Source: Streptomyces sp. MJM8645 (GTDB lineage: Bacteria > Actinomycetota > Actinomycetes > Streptomycetales > Streptomycetaceae). From it: DNA of 64,000 nucleotides. Shown here piece after piece: positions 8,003-15,392 of this stretch. How positions within the stretch are numbered: the stretch's first letter is position 1; each line of letters begins with the position of its first letter. The stretch covers positions 7,241,501-7,305,500 of the forward strand of contig NZ_LJJF01000001.1 of NCBI RefSeq assembly GCF_001625365.1, in the 5' to 3' direction. Made by a program: the position numbers and the translations under genes. The notes under the pieces are model-generated. The model saw only the letters and a list, made by a program, of their open reading frames with translations. It was not told the DNA's origin and did no database searches.

Positions 8003-9004
8003 ATGAGTGTCCAGCAGAGTACGGAGTCCGGCGAGAGCGGTGGAACCGGGGAGCGCGGCGCGGTGGGTGCGCCCGAAGTCCCGGGCGCGGCGGGGGCCTT
8101 CGAGGCCTCCGGTGGCGGCGCCGGCCGGGCCGGCGGTGGTTCCGGCGGCGACGGGAGCGGCGGCAGCGGTCCGACCGGTGGGGCCGACGGCGCCGGCGGC
8201 GCGGAGCCGGACGCCAAGAGCGGGCGGAAGAAGCGCCCGTTCTGGCAGGAGCTTCCGATTCTGCTGGTGATCGCCCTGCTGCTCTCGCTCGGCATCAAGA
8301 CCTTCTTCGTCCAGGCCTTCTCGATCCCCTCGGGTTCGATGGAGCAGACCCTGGCGATCGGCGACCGGGTGCTGGTCGACAAGTTGACGCCGTGGTTCGG
8401 CGCCGAGCCCGAGCGCGGCGAGGTGGTGGTCTTCCGTGATCCGGGCGGCTGGCTGGAGAGCGCGCCGACGCACGCGGACGGCTCGGTGATGAGCTCGGTC
8501 CAGAAGGTGCTGAGCACCGTCGGCCTGATGCCCTCGGCGGACGAGAAGGACCTGATCAAGCGGGTGATCGCGGTCGGCGGGGACACCGTCGAGTGCAAGG
8601 CGGGCAGCCCGCTGAAGGTGAACGGCGTCGCGCTGGACGAGCCGTACCTGTTCCCCGGTTCGGCGCCCTGCGACCAGGACCCGGTGGGCACCGTCACCGT
8701 CCCCAAGGGCAAGCTCTGGGTGATGGGCGACCACCGCAACAACTCGCGGGACTCGCGCCCGCACCACAACGAGACCGGTGACGGCTTCGTGCCGGTGGGG
8801 AACGTGATCGGCCGGGCCTTCGTCGTCGCGTGGCCGCTCACGGACTGGTCCACCCTGCCCGTCCCGGACACCTTCGGCAAGGTGCCGGCAGGCGCGGCCG
8901 CGCCGGTGGAGGCGCCGTCGGCGCCGGACGCGCTCGGGCTGGCCGCCGTCGTGCCGTTCGCCCTGTGGCGCCGCCGCCGTGGCGCGCGCCGGGGTCGCCG
9001 CTGA
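8003..9004 (+). CDS. lepB: signal peptidase I
   Basis: A 333-residue type I signal peptidase. Residues 1-75 are a Gly/Ala-rich cytoplasmic extension. The membrane anchor is about 84-104, followed by FSIPSGSM with the catalytic Ser112. The catalytic Lys is K186 in LIKRVIAVGGD, and the third conserved box is GDHRNNSRDSR. A second hydrophobic stretch near residue 290 followed by a run of Arg gives the C-terminal anchor typical of Streptomyces Sip proteins. It cleaves Sec and Tat signal peptides on the outer face of the membrane. Streptomyces carry several paralogues, usually clustered elsewhere, so this is probably an extra copy. Confidence 0.92.
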   Translation: MSVQQSTESGESGGTGERGAVGAPEVPGAAGAFEASGGGAGRAGGGSGGDGSGGSGPTGGADGAGGAEPDAKSGRKKRPFWQELPILLVIALLLSLGIKTFFVQAFSIPSGSMEQTLAIGDRVLVDKLTPWFGAEPERGEVVVFRDPGGWLESAPTHADGSVMSSVQKVLSTVGLMPSADEKDLIKRVIAVGGDTVECKAGSPLKVNGVALDEPYLFPGSAPCDQDPVGTVTVPKGKLWVMGDHRNNSRDSRPHHNETGDGFVPVGNVIGRAFVVAWPLTDWSTLPVPDTFGKVPAGAAAPVEAPSAPDALGLAAVVPFALWRRRRGARRGRR

Positions 9005-9041
9005 GCCGGGTGAGGGCTTCGGCGGAACTCCTCCCGCGATT

Positions 9042-9059
9042 CTCTACACGCCTGTAGAG
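9042..9059. promoter_or_regulatory. TACA-N4-TGTA palindromic operator, copy 1
   Basis: A perfect 7-bp inverted repeat, CTCTACA-CGCC-TGTAGAG, lies 84 bases before the 82-aa gene. A near-identical site stands at 12255-12272 between the LCP gene and its divergent neighbour. TACA/TGTA half sites are known for BlaI/MecI/CopY-type repressors, though usually with other spacing. Confidence 0.5.
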
Positions 9060-9142
9060 TTTCCGGGGTGAGCTGCACGCCTGGTCGCGTGGCCGCCCGA
9101 CCGGGGAGGCCGCGCGTCGGGGCCGGGTCGGGAGGCGGAACC

Positions 9143-9391
9143 GTGGTGGAGAGTCGGCGCAGTCCTGTGGCCGTCGGGGAGCCGGCGGACCCGGACGTCC
9201 AGTGGGTGTACCAGCCGGTCGAGGTGGACCTCGGCGGCGGCACCTGGGCGTCCGGGCGGATCAGCGGCTGGTGGCAGGACTCGGCCGGGCAGCGGTGGTG
9301 CCGGTTGCGGGTGAGCCGCAGTGGCCGGCCGGCCGGCTGGGAGCGGTTCGACCCGGCGCGGGTCCTGCTGCTGCCGGTCGCCGGGCTCTGA
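9143..9391 (+). CDS. hypothetical protein, 82 aa
   Basis: Starts at a GTG seven bases after GGAGG; an upstream in-frame GTG at 9068 lacks a usable ribosome site and would begin beside the palindrome. The product is a small, Trp-rich, probably all-beta domain (VYQPVEVDLGGGTWASGRI) with basic surface residues. It has no signal peptide or membrane helix. The family is not recognised. The TACA/TGTA operator upstream suggests co-regulation with the LCP gene. Confidence 0.5.
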   Translation: MVESRRSPVAVGEPADPDVQWVYQPVEVDLGGGTWASGRISGWWQDSAGQRWCRLRVSRSGRPAGWERFDPARVLLLPVAGL

Positions 9392-9402
9392 GGAGGCGTC
9401 GG

Positions 9403-9446
9403 CCGGTTCCGATCGGAACCGGTACCAGCCTGATCGGAACCGGTCC
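9403..9446. repeat. 20-bp perfect palindrome and direct repeat
   Basis: CCGGTTCCGATCGGAACCGG at 9403-9422 is a perfect palindrome, and its right half GATCGGAACCGGT recurs at 9432. It lies just after the stop of the 82-aa gene, so it may act as a terminator or an operator. Confidence 0.45.
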
Positions 9447-9480
9447 GGTGGGTTCGGACGTCCCTCGGTGCGGCGATCAC

Positions 9481-9530
9481 GAGGCGTTGTCCATAGAGGC
9501 GTTGTCCATAAGAGATTCACAAAATATGAC
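9481..9530 (+). promoter_or_regulatory. tandem 15-bp repeat and candidate promoter
   Basis: GAGGCGTTGTCCATA is repeated exactly in tandem (9481-9495, 9496-9510). The second copy supplies a -35-like TTGTCC (9502-9507), 17 nt before TATGAC (9525-9530). The stretch is unusually AT-rich for this window and leads to the zinc-ribbon gene. Confidence 0.4.
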
Positions 9531-9634
9531 GGCATGTGCGATTCTGTGCAGCGCCCCCGTGACCCGCCCCATCCGTGCCGGCACCTTGGGGGGCCCGGGG
9601 CCGCCGACATGCCACTTCATCGACCGGGGACGAC

Positions 9635-10294
9635 GTGAGTTCCGAGATCTACTTCAGCAGCAACTACCGCGACCTGTGCGAGCAGCACGGCACCGGCGCG
9701 GGCTTCCAGTTCGAGTTCTCCTGCTACCGCTGCTCCGACACCTGGCGCTCGTCGTTCGAGGCGTTCACCACCGGCCAGGTGGCGGGCTGGATCGGCAAGG
9801 GCGTCAGCGCCGCCTGGAACCTCATCGGCGGCAACGCCAACACCATCAGCAACGCCGCCGACGGCCTGGCCGGCCACACCTGGGGCAACGCGCGCGACGC
9901 CGCCTTCCAGCGCGCGATCACCAACGCCCAGGTGCACTTCAACCGCTGCGCCCGCTGCACCCACTACGTCTGCGGCCGCTGCTTCGACCCGGGCCAGGGC
10001 CTGTGCCACACCTGCGCCCCGGACACCGCGGCCGAGGCGATGGCGGCGCAGCGGCGCGGCCTCAACGACATGGTGTCCGACCGCTCCTACCAGCAGGGCC
10101 AGCAGTCCGGCGCCGAGTTCGACGTGCGGACGCCGCGCCAGCTCGTCTGCCCGCAGTGCTCGGCGGAGACGCACGGCACGCCGTTCTGCCCGGGCTGCGG
10201 ACACCGGCTCGCCCAGCCGACCCAGTGCGGCCAGTGCCACCAGGACATCCCGGAGGGCGCGGCGTTCTGCCCGGGCTGCGGCACCAGGCGCTGA
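9635..10294 (+). CDS. zinc-ribbon protein, 219 aa
   Basis: The start is a GTG after CGGGGA. The protein has several Cys pairs: CYRC near residue 30, CARC/CGRC in the middle, and two C-terminal zinc ribbons, CPQC..CPGCG and CGQC..CPGCG. A central Ala/Gly segment (VAGWIGKGVSAAWNLIGGNA) may be an amphipathic helix. Proteins of this kind bind Zn2+ and act as adaptors or scaffolds; no catalytic motif is seen. It is convergent with the LCP gene across a strong shared terminator. Confidence 0.7.
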   Translation: MSSEIYFSSNYRDLCEQHGTGAGFQFEFSCYRCSDTWRSSFEAFTTGQVAGWIGKGVSAAWNLIGGNANTISNAADGLAGHTWGNARDAAFQRAITNAQVHFNRCARCTHYVCGRCFDPGQGLCHTCAPDTAAEAMAAQRRGLNDMVSDRSYQQGQQSGAEFDVRTPRQLVCPQCSAETHGTPFCPGCGHRLAQPTQCGQCHQDIPEGAAFCPGCGTRR

Positions 10295-10335
10295 CCCCGC
10301 AGACCCCGCGCACACTGCGCACCCCACGCACCTCG

Positions 10336-10383
10336 CGACGGCGGGGCGCCTGCGGATCAGGATCCGCAGGCGCCCCGCCGTCG
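10336..10383. terminator. bidirectional terminator, 23-bp perfect stem
   Basis: Two perfectly complementary 23-base arms (10336-10358 and 10361-10383) are separated by only 2 bases. The hairpin lies between the convergent zinc-ribbon and LCP genes and can serve both. Confidence 0.85.
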
Positions 10384-10401
10384 TCGTACGTCCCGTCCGG
10401 G

Positions 10402-12159
10402 TCAGCCGTACGACACGTTGGCGCACGGGTCGTCGTCGGCCGACCGGGCGGCGTTGGCGACGCTGCTGGGCACCGGGGCCGGAGCAGCCGGGGCCCCGCC
10501 GGGCGACGTGGAGGCGGCCGGGTCGGCGGCGCCGGCCGGATTGGCGGCGGCGAAGTCGTGGCCGAGCACCACGCTGACGCCCTTGCCGCCGGCCTGGACG
10601 GTGGCGCCCGGGAACAGCTTCGCGACCGCGTCGGCCGCGGCGCGCTCGCCCGCGCCGTACTCGACGACCGTGGTGGCGCGCGGCTTGCCGGTCGCGTTGC
10701 CGACGCTGGTCACGGTGTAGCCGGCACCCTTGACGGCCTCCGCGGCCTTGCCGCCGAGCCCGGTCGCGCCGGTGCCGTTGAGCACGGCGACCTTCACGTC
10801 GGCGGGCTTGGCCTCGCCGCTCTTGGCGTCCGGGACGGGGGTGGTGGCGGTGGGGCTGGGGGTGGCCTCGGCGGCGGGGGTGCCCGGCGCGGCGGAGTCC
10901 GCGGCGGTGGCGCTCGCGTCCTGGCCGTCCAGGGTGCGGTCGGCCTTGAGCGCGGCCCAGAGCTGGTCCGAGTCGGGGTGGAGCAGGGCGACCCGCGGGC
11001 CCTCGTAGCGCCACGGCGCCGTCACGAACTTGACGTCGTGCAGGTTGACGTCCTTGAGCGACATGGCGAAGGAGAGCAGCTTGGCCGCCGAGCCGAGGTC
11101 GGGGTCGACGGTGAGCGACTTGGTCGCGGCGTCGGCGAGCGGCAGCAGGGTGGTCGGGTCCATGCCGCGGGACTTGACCTCCTTGATGAGCGAGGAGAGG
11201 AAGGCCTGCTGACGCTTGGTGCGGCCGATGTCGGAGCCGTCGCCGATGCCGTGCCGCACCCGGACGAAGTCGAGCGCGGACTGGCCCTCCACCTTCTGTT
11301 TGCCCTTGGGGAAGACCAGCTTGCCCTTCTTGCCCAGGTTCGGGTTGAGATCGCCCTCGTGGATGTCGTTCGGCAGACAGACCTCGACGCCGCCGACCGC
11401 CTTGGTCATCGAGGCGAAGCCGTTGAAGTCCACCACGATGGTGTGGTCGACCCGCAGGTTGGTGAGCTTCTCGACGGCGTTCTGGGTGCAGGCCGGGTTG
11501 CCCTGGTCGGTGTCGCCCACCGAGAAGGCGCTGTTGAACATCACATTGGTCTGTTCCTTGGTCCACTTGCCGTTCGGGAGCTTGCACGCCGGGATGGTGA
11601 CCAGGGAGTCGCGGGGGATGGAGATGCCGACGGCGTGCTTGTGGTCGGCGTAGACGTGCAGCAGGATCGCGGTGTCCGAGCGGGCGCCGCCGTCCCCGCC
11701 GCCGCCGAGGTCGCTGTTGCCGTTGCCGCGGCTGTCCGAGCCGATCAGCAGGACGTTGACCGGGCTGCGGCCCTGGGCGTCCGGCGCCGCGGCGGCCGGG
11801 CGGTCCTTGCTGAGGGCGTCGCCGTCGAAGGTGGTGAGGTTGCTGTTCAGGCGGTAGTAGACGGCGCAGCCGCCGAGGACCAGGAGGGCGGTGCAGCCGG
11901 CCGTCGCCCAGAGCACCTTCTCCTTGGTGCTGCGCTTGGCCTTGGGCTTCGCCCGGCTTGTACGGCTGGCCTGACCGGCCCGGCCTGCCTGATCCGGCCG
12001 GCCGGCCTGGCCGCCGTCCGCCGGGCGGCCCTGCGCGGTGCGCTCCTCGGCTGTGCGGCCGTCGGGTATGTCGCCGTCGGGTATGCGGCCCTCCGGCGAG
12101 CCGCCGGCTGCCCGGCGCGGCGATTTTCCGGCTCCGGGGGAACCCCTGCGACCAGACAC
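10402..12159 (-). CDS. LytR-CpsA-Psr (LCP) family protein with LytR_C domain
   Basis: A 585-residue type II membrane protein. The first 75 residues are a basic, Gly/Asp-rich cytoplasmic tail (repeats of PDGD/PDGR). A membrane helix follows (VLWATAGCTALLVLGG). The LCP domain shows IGSDSRG, ISIPRDSLVTIP and VRVRHGIGDGSDIGRTKRQQ, the acidic and arginine motifs that bind polyprenyl pyrophosphate and Mg2+. A Pro/Thr linker leads to a C-terminal LytR_C domain (VKVAVLNGTGATGLGG). LCP enzymes attach glycopolymers to peptidoglycan outside the membrane. The GTG start was chosen from GGAGG eight bases upstream. A TACA/TGTA palindrome lies about 100 bases upstream. Confidence 0.9.
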   Translation of the reverse strand: MSGRRGSPGAGKSPRRAAGGSPEGRIPDGDIPDGRTAEERTAQGRPADGGQAGRPDQAGRAGQASRTSRAKPKAKRSTKEKVLWATAGCTALLVLGGCAVYYRLNSNLTTFDGDALSKDRPAAAAPDAQGRSPVNVLLIGSDSRGNGNSDLGGGGDGGARSDTAILLHVYADHKHAVGISIPRDSLVTIPACKLPNGKWTKEQTNVMFNSAFSVGDTDQGNPACTQNAVEKLTNLRVDHTIVVDFNGFASMTKAVGGVEVCLPNDIHEGDLNPNLGKKGKLVFPKGKQKVEGQSALDFVRVRHGIGDGSDIGRTKRQQAFLSSLIKEVKSRGMDPTTLLPLADAATKSLTVDPDLGSAAKLLSFAMSLKDVNLHDVKFVTAPWRYEGPRVALLHPDSDQLWAALKADRTLDGQDASATAADSAAPGTPAAEATPSPTATTPVPDAKSGEAKPADVKVAVLNGTGATGLGGKAAEAVKGAGYTVTSVGNATGKPRATTVVEYGAGERAAADAVAKLFPGATVQAGGKGVSVVLGHDFAAANPAGAADPAASTSPGGAPAAPAPVPSSVANAARSADDDPCANVSYG

Positions 12160-12254
12160 GTCGTCATCCTCCACAGTTGCCACGAAACCCCCGTCGGACC
12201 GGCGGGCGTGCGTGGCCGGGGCCGGAGCCGATTCGGGCAGGCCCGTCGCTAAAC

Positions 12255-12272
12255 TTTTACACCGCTGTAGAA
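12255..12272. promoter_or_regulatory. TACA-N4-TGTA palindromic operator, copy 2
   Basis: TTTTACA-CCGC-TGTAGAA is a 6/7 inverted repeat sharing its core with the site at 9042-9059. It lies between the divergent LCP gene (minus) and the small membrane protein (plus), roughly 100 bases from each start. Confidence 0.5.
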
Positions 12273-12378
12273 ACTCAGTGGAGCATACTAGGCGCAGATG
12301 AGAAAACCACCTGGTCAGACCAGCGGATCCGGTCGGCCAGGCTCCTCTGTGCTGCTCAGAACCCGTACGAGGAGCACG

Positions 12379-12756
12379 ATGACTCACCGGATCGCACGTT
12401 CGATAGCCGGCGCCCTGGTGGCACTGCTGGCCGCCGTCGGCCTCACCGCCGCGGCGTCGAGCGCGACGGCGACGGCCGCACCCCGGCCCGTCGCGGCCGC
12501 CGCCACCACCGTTTCCGTCACCGGCTCCGGCCCGGCCGCCCCGGCGGCGGGCCCGGCCGTCTCCGTCAGCACCCGGAGCGGTCAGACCGCGCCGGCCGCC
12601 CACCTCGCGGCCAAGGACGAGAAGAAGAAGTCGGGCTTCTTCGCCAAGCTCGGCAAGTTCCTGATCGTCGTGGTCATCCTGATCATCCTGTTCTTCGTGC
12701 TGCTGATCGTCGGCATCGTCTACGCCGCGAAGCGGATCTTCGGCCGCCGCAAGTGA
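12379..12756 (+). CDS. small membrane protein with signal-like N terminus, 125 aa
   Basis: The ATG giving MTHRIARSIAG follows GAGGAG. Residues 5-30 resemble a signal peptide ending in ATATAA. A Pro/Ala/Ser-rich stretch follows, then a Lys cluster (DEKKKSGFFAKLGKF), a strong membrane helix near residues 95-117 and a basic tail. The protein is thus probably exported, with a C-terminal anchor. No family is recognised. Divergent placement from the LCP gene across a shared palindrome suggests a cell-envelope role, which is inference. Confidence 0.6.
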   Translation: MTHRIARSIAGALVALLAAVGLTAAASSATATAAPRPVAAAATTVSVTGSGPAAPAAGPAVSVSTRSGQTAPAAHLAAKDEKKKSGFFAKLGKFLIVVVILIILFFVLLIVGIVYAAKRIFGRRK

Positions 12757-12762
12757 GCCGCG

Positions 12763-12803
12763 GTGGCCCGCCCCGGCGCCGCTGCGGCACCGGGGCGGGC
12801 CAC
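12763..12803 (+). terminator. terminator-like hairpin
   Basis: Perfect 14-bp arms (GTGGCCCGCCCCGG and complement) enclose a 13-nt loop that can itself pair. It starts 6 bases after the stop codon of the small membrane protein. Confidence 0.75.
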
Positions 12804-12847
12804 CCGGGCGCGATTGGCCCTGGGCGCGGCATGCGACCGGCCCGACG

Positions 12848-14155
12848 ATGGGCGGCATGAGCGACTACCTCGGCCACCAGACCCCCGACGGCCACCAGGC
12901 CTCTGGCGGACAGCAGACCCCCGACGGACAGCAGGCCCCCGAGGGCCAACGGACCCCCGACGGACACCGGACCCCCGGCGCGCTGCGCCCCGAGAGCCGG
13001 ATCGTCCACCCGCCCCTCGCGGACACCGCCGGCAGCCGTCCGATGGGCGTGCCGCTGCACCAGAGCCACCTCTTCGCCTTCGACACCAGCGACGCGCTCA
13101 CCCAGGCCTTCAGCGGCCCGGGCGGGGCCTTCTTCTACAACCGCTACGGCAATCCGACCGTCCGCTCGCTGGAGACGGCGGTGGCCGACCTCGAAGGCGG
13201 CGCCGGCGCGATCGCCACCGCCTCCGGCATGGGCGCGATCAACACCGTCCTGCTCGCCCTGCTGCGCTCCGGCGACCACGTGATCGCCCAGCGAAGCCTG
13301 TACGGCGGCACCTTCGCCGTGCTCGCCGACCTCGCCGAGCGCTGGGGGGTGGAGGTCACCCACGTCGGGGGCGACGACCCGGCCGAGGTCGAGGCGGCGC
13401 TGCGGCCCACCACCCGGCTGCTGCACCTGGAGACCATCTCCAACCCCACCACCAGGGTCACCGACCTGCCCGGGCTGATCGGCGTCGCCAAGCGGGCCGG
13501 GGTGGTCAGCGTGGTGGACAACACCTTCGCGACGCCGCTGCTCTGCCGGCCGATCGAGTACGGCGCGGACGTCGTCATCCACTCGGCCACCAAGTACCTC
13601 GGCGGCCACTCGGACGTCCTGGCCGGCGTCGCCGTTCTCGCGGACGCCGAACTGCACCGCAAGGTCTGGCACTACGCCGTCGAACTCGGCGCCGCCGCCG
13701 ACCCGTTCGCCGCCTGGCTGACCCTGCGCGGCCTCCAGACCCTCGCCCTGCGGGTCCGCCGGCACTGCGAGACCGCGCTCGACCTGGCCGGCCGCCTCGC
13801 CGCCCACCCCGCGGTCGGCGCCGTCCACTACCCGGGCCTGCCCGGGCACCCCGACCACGACCTCGCCCGCCGGCTCCTGCCCGACGGCCACGGCGGCGTC
13901 CTGGCCTTCGACCTCGTCGGCGGCCGCGAGGCGGCCCGCACCTTCACCGAGTCCGTCCGCCTGGCCGCCCTCGCCCCCTCCCTCGGCGGCGTGCACACCC
14001 TCGTGCTCCACCCGGCCAGCACCTCCCACCGCCAGCTCGACGACGCCGAGTTGGCCGCCGCCGGGATCGGCCCGGGGACGGTGCGGGTGTCGGTGGGCAT
14101 CGAGCACCCCGAGGACCTGTGGGCGGACATGGAGGGCGCCCTGGCGAAGGTGTGA
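12848..14155 (+). CDS. trans-sulfuration PLP enzyme (cystathionine gamma-lyase/synthase family)
   Basis: A 435-residue protein. Residues 5-45 are a low-complexity tail with repeats of TPDGHQ/TPDGQQ, absent from typical members. The fold starts at IVHPPL and shows YNRYGNPT, TASGMGAI, VVDNTFATP and the Schiff-base lysine motif HSATKYLGGHSDV. The end, ASTSHRQL..RVSVGIEHPEDL, is characteristic of Cys/Met-metabolism PLP enzymes. Members perform gamma-elimination or replacement on cystathionine, homocysteine or methionine; the exact reaction cannot be told from sequence. No clear ribosome site is present; an in-frame ATG nine bases later is an alternative start. Confidence 0.88.
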   Translation: MGGMSDYLGHQTPDGHQASGGQQTPDGQQAPEGQRTPDGHRTPGALRPESRIVHPPLADTAGSRPMGVPLHQSHLFAFDTSDALTQAFSGPGGAFFYNRYGNPTVRSLETAVADLEGGAGAIATASGMGAINTVLLALLRSGDHVIAQRSLYGGTFAVLADLAERWGVEVTHVGGDDPAEVEAALRPTTRLLHLETISNPTTRVTDLPGLIGVAKRAGVVSVVDNTFATPLLCRPIEYGADVVIHSATKYLGGHSDVLAGVAVLADAELHRKVWHYAVELGAAADPFAAWLTLRGLQTLALRVRRHCETALDLAGRLAAHPAVGAVHYPGLPGHPDHDLARRLLPDGHGGVLAFDLVGGREAARTFTESVRLAALAPSLGGVHTLVLHPASTSHRQLDDAELAAAGIGPGTVRVSVGIEHPEDLWADMEGALAKV

Positions 14156-14186
14156 CGGCAGCCCGCCCGGCGCCGACGGGCTGCCG
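14156..14186 (+). terminator. terminator-like hairpin
   Basis: Perfect 10-bp arms CGGCAGCCCG/CGGGCTGCCG with an 11-nt loop begin at the stop codon of the trans-sulfuration gene. Confidence 0.7.
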
Positions 14187-14193
14187 ATCGCGT

Positions 14194-14236
14194 TTGCGTG
14201 CGCGTGCACCTAAATATAGAGTGCGTGCACACGCAC
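14194..14236 (+). promoter_or_regulatory. promoter with overlapping dyad before SDR gene
   Basis: TTGCGT (14194-14199), a 17-nt spacer and TAGAGT (14217-14222) fit a vegetative promoter. GTGCGT..ACGCAC arms (14221-14236) lie at the transcription start and GCGTGCAC recurs upstream of the -10. The AT-rich TAAATATAG between them stands out. This looks like a repressor-controlled promoter. Confidence 0.5.
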
Positions 14237-14282
14237 ACACTCTGCCCCGGAGAAGTCCGGGGAGACCCGAGGAGAGACCTCC

Positions 14283-15134
14283 ATGGACACCGACGCCGCC
14301 CCGATCGTCCTCATCACCGGCACCTCCTCCGGGATCGGCCTCGCCACCGCCGTGGCCGCCGCCCGCGCCGGGTACGGCGTCGTCGCCACCATGCGCGACA
14401 CCGGACGGGCCGAAGCCCTGCGGCGCGCCGCCGCCGAGGCGGGCGTCGACGGGCGGATCGAGGTCGAGCAGCTGGACGTCACCGACCCGGCCTCCGTCAC
14501 CGCCTGCCTGGAGACCGTCCTCGCCCGGCACGGCCGGCTCGACGCGGTGGTCAACAACGCGGGCGCCGGCCACGTCGGCACGATCGAGCAGGACGGGACG
14601 GCGCCGGTGCGGGCCGCCATGGAGGTGAACTTCTTCGGCGTGGTCGAGGTCACCCGGGCCGCACTGCCGCACCTGCGGGCCTCCGGCGGCCGGGTGGTCA
14701 CCGTGACCAGCGTCGGCGGCGTGGTCGGACAGCCCTTCAACGAGGCGTACTGCGCCGCCAAGTTCGCCGTCGAGGGCTTCATGGAGTCGCTGGCGCCGGT
14801 CGCCGCCACCGTCGGCGTGCACGTCACCGTCGTCGAACCGGGCGCCGTCGCCAGCGAGTTCATCGGCAACCAGGCCATCGACCTGCCCGCGCTGACCGCC
14901 GCGGCCGGCCCGTACGCCCCCGCCCTGCGGGCCTACGTCGACCGCACGCTGAAGGCCTTCGCCCAGGCCCAGACCCCGGAGCAGGCGGCCGCCCCGATCG
15001 TCGCGGCCCTCACCGCCGAGCGGCCGCCGCTGCGGGTGCAGACCTCCGAGGCGGCCCGGGCCTTCGCCGGCACCAAGCTGGCCGACCTGGACGGCTCGGT
15101 GGTGCGGCGGATGACGGGCGGCTGGGTGGCCTGA
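14283..15134 (+). CDS. short-chain dehydrogenase/reductase (SDR)
   Basis: A 283-residue classical SDR. The NAD(P) motif TGTSSGIG is at residues 13-20, DVTDP and NNAGAG follow, and the catalytic pair is in a Ser strand (VTSVGGVVG) and YCAAK. It is a complete oxidoreductase of unknown substrate. A ribosome site GGAGAG stands 8 bases before ATG. The gene is alone, with its own dyad-containing promoter, between a terminator and the ROK regulator gene. Confidence 0.88.
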   Translation: MDTDAAPIVLITGTSSGIGLATAVAAARAGYGVVATMRDTGRAEALRRAAAEAGVDGRIEVEQLDVTDPASVTACLETVLARHGRLDAVVNNAGAGHVGTIEQDGTAPVRAAMEVNFFGVVEVTRAALPHLRASGGRVVTVTSVGGVVGQPFNEAYCAAKFAVEGFMESLAPVAATVGVHVTVVEPGAVASEFIGNQAIDLPALTAAAGPYAPALRAYVDRTLKAFAQAQTPEQAAAPIVAALTAERPPLRVQTSEAARAFAGTKLADLDGSVVRRMTGGWVA

Positions 15135-15200
15135 GGGATCCGACCCGGGGTCTGACGCGGCTGACAGGTCCGACGGGCTTGACGGGCCCGATGGTCCCGC

Positions 15201-15260
15201 TCGGGGCGGCTCGGGGCTGCTCAGGGCGGTACGGGGCTGCTCGGGACGGTACAGGGCCGG
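15201..15260 (+). repeat. 20-bp tandem repeat
   Basis: Units of the form CGGGGCTGCTC-GGGCGGTA repeat with a 20-bp period two to three times downstream of the SDR gene. Low-complexity intergenic DNA; no function is seen. Confidence 0.45.
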
Positions 15261-15392
15261 CGGCCGGGGTGGGAACGGAATGATCGCCGGTCATACTTGG
15301 GCGGCGGCGCCCGACACCGGACGCCGCGGGCCGTGCCGGCACCGCCCGGCGCAGCCCGCCCGCCAGCCGTCCCGCCCAGACCGGAGGAACCG

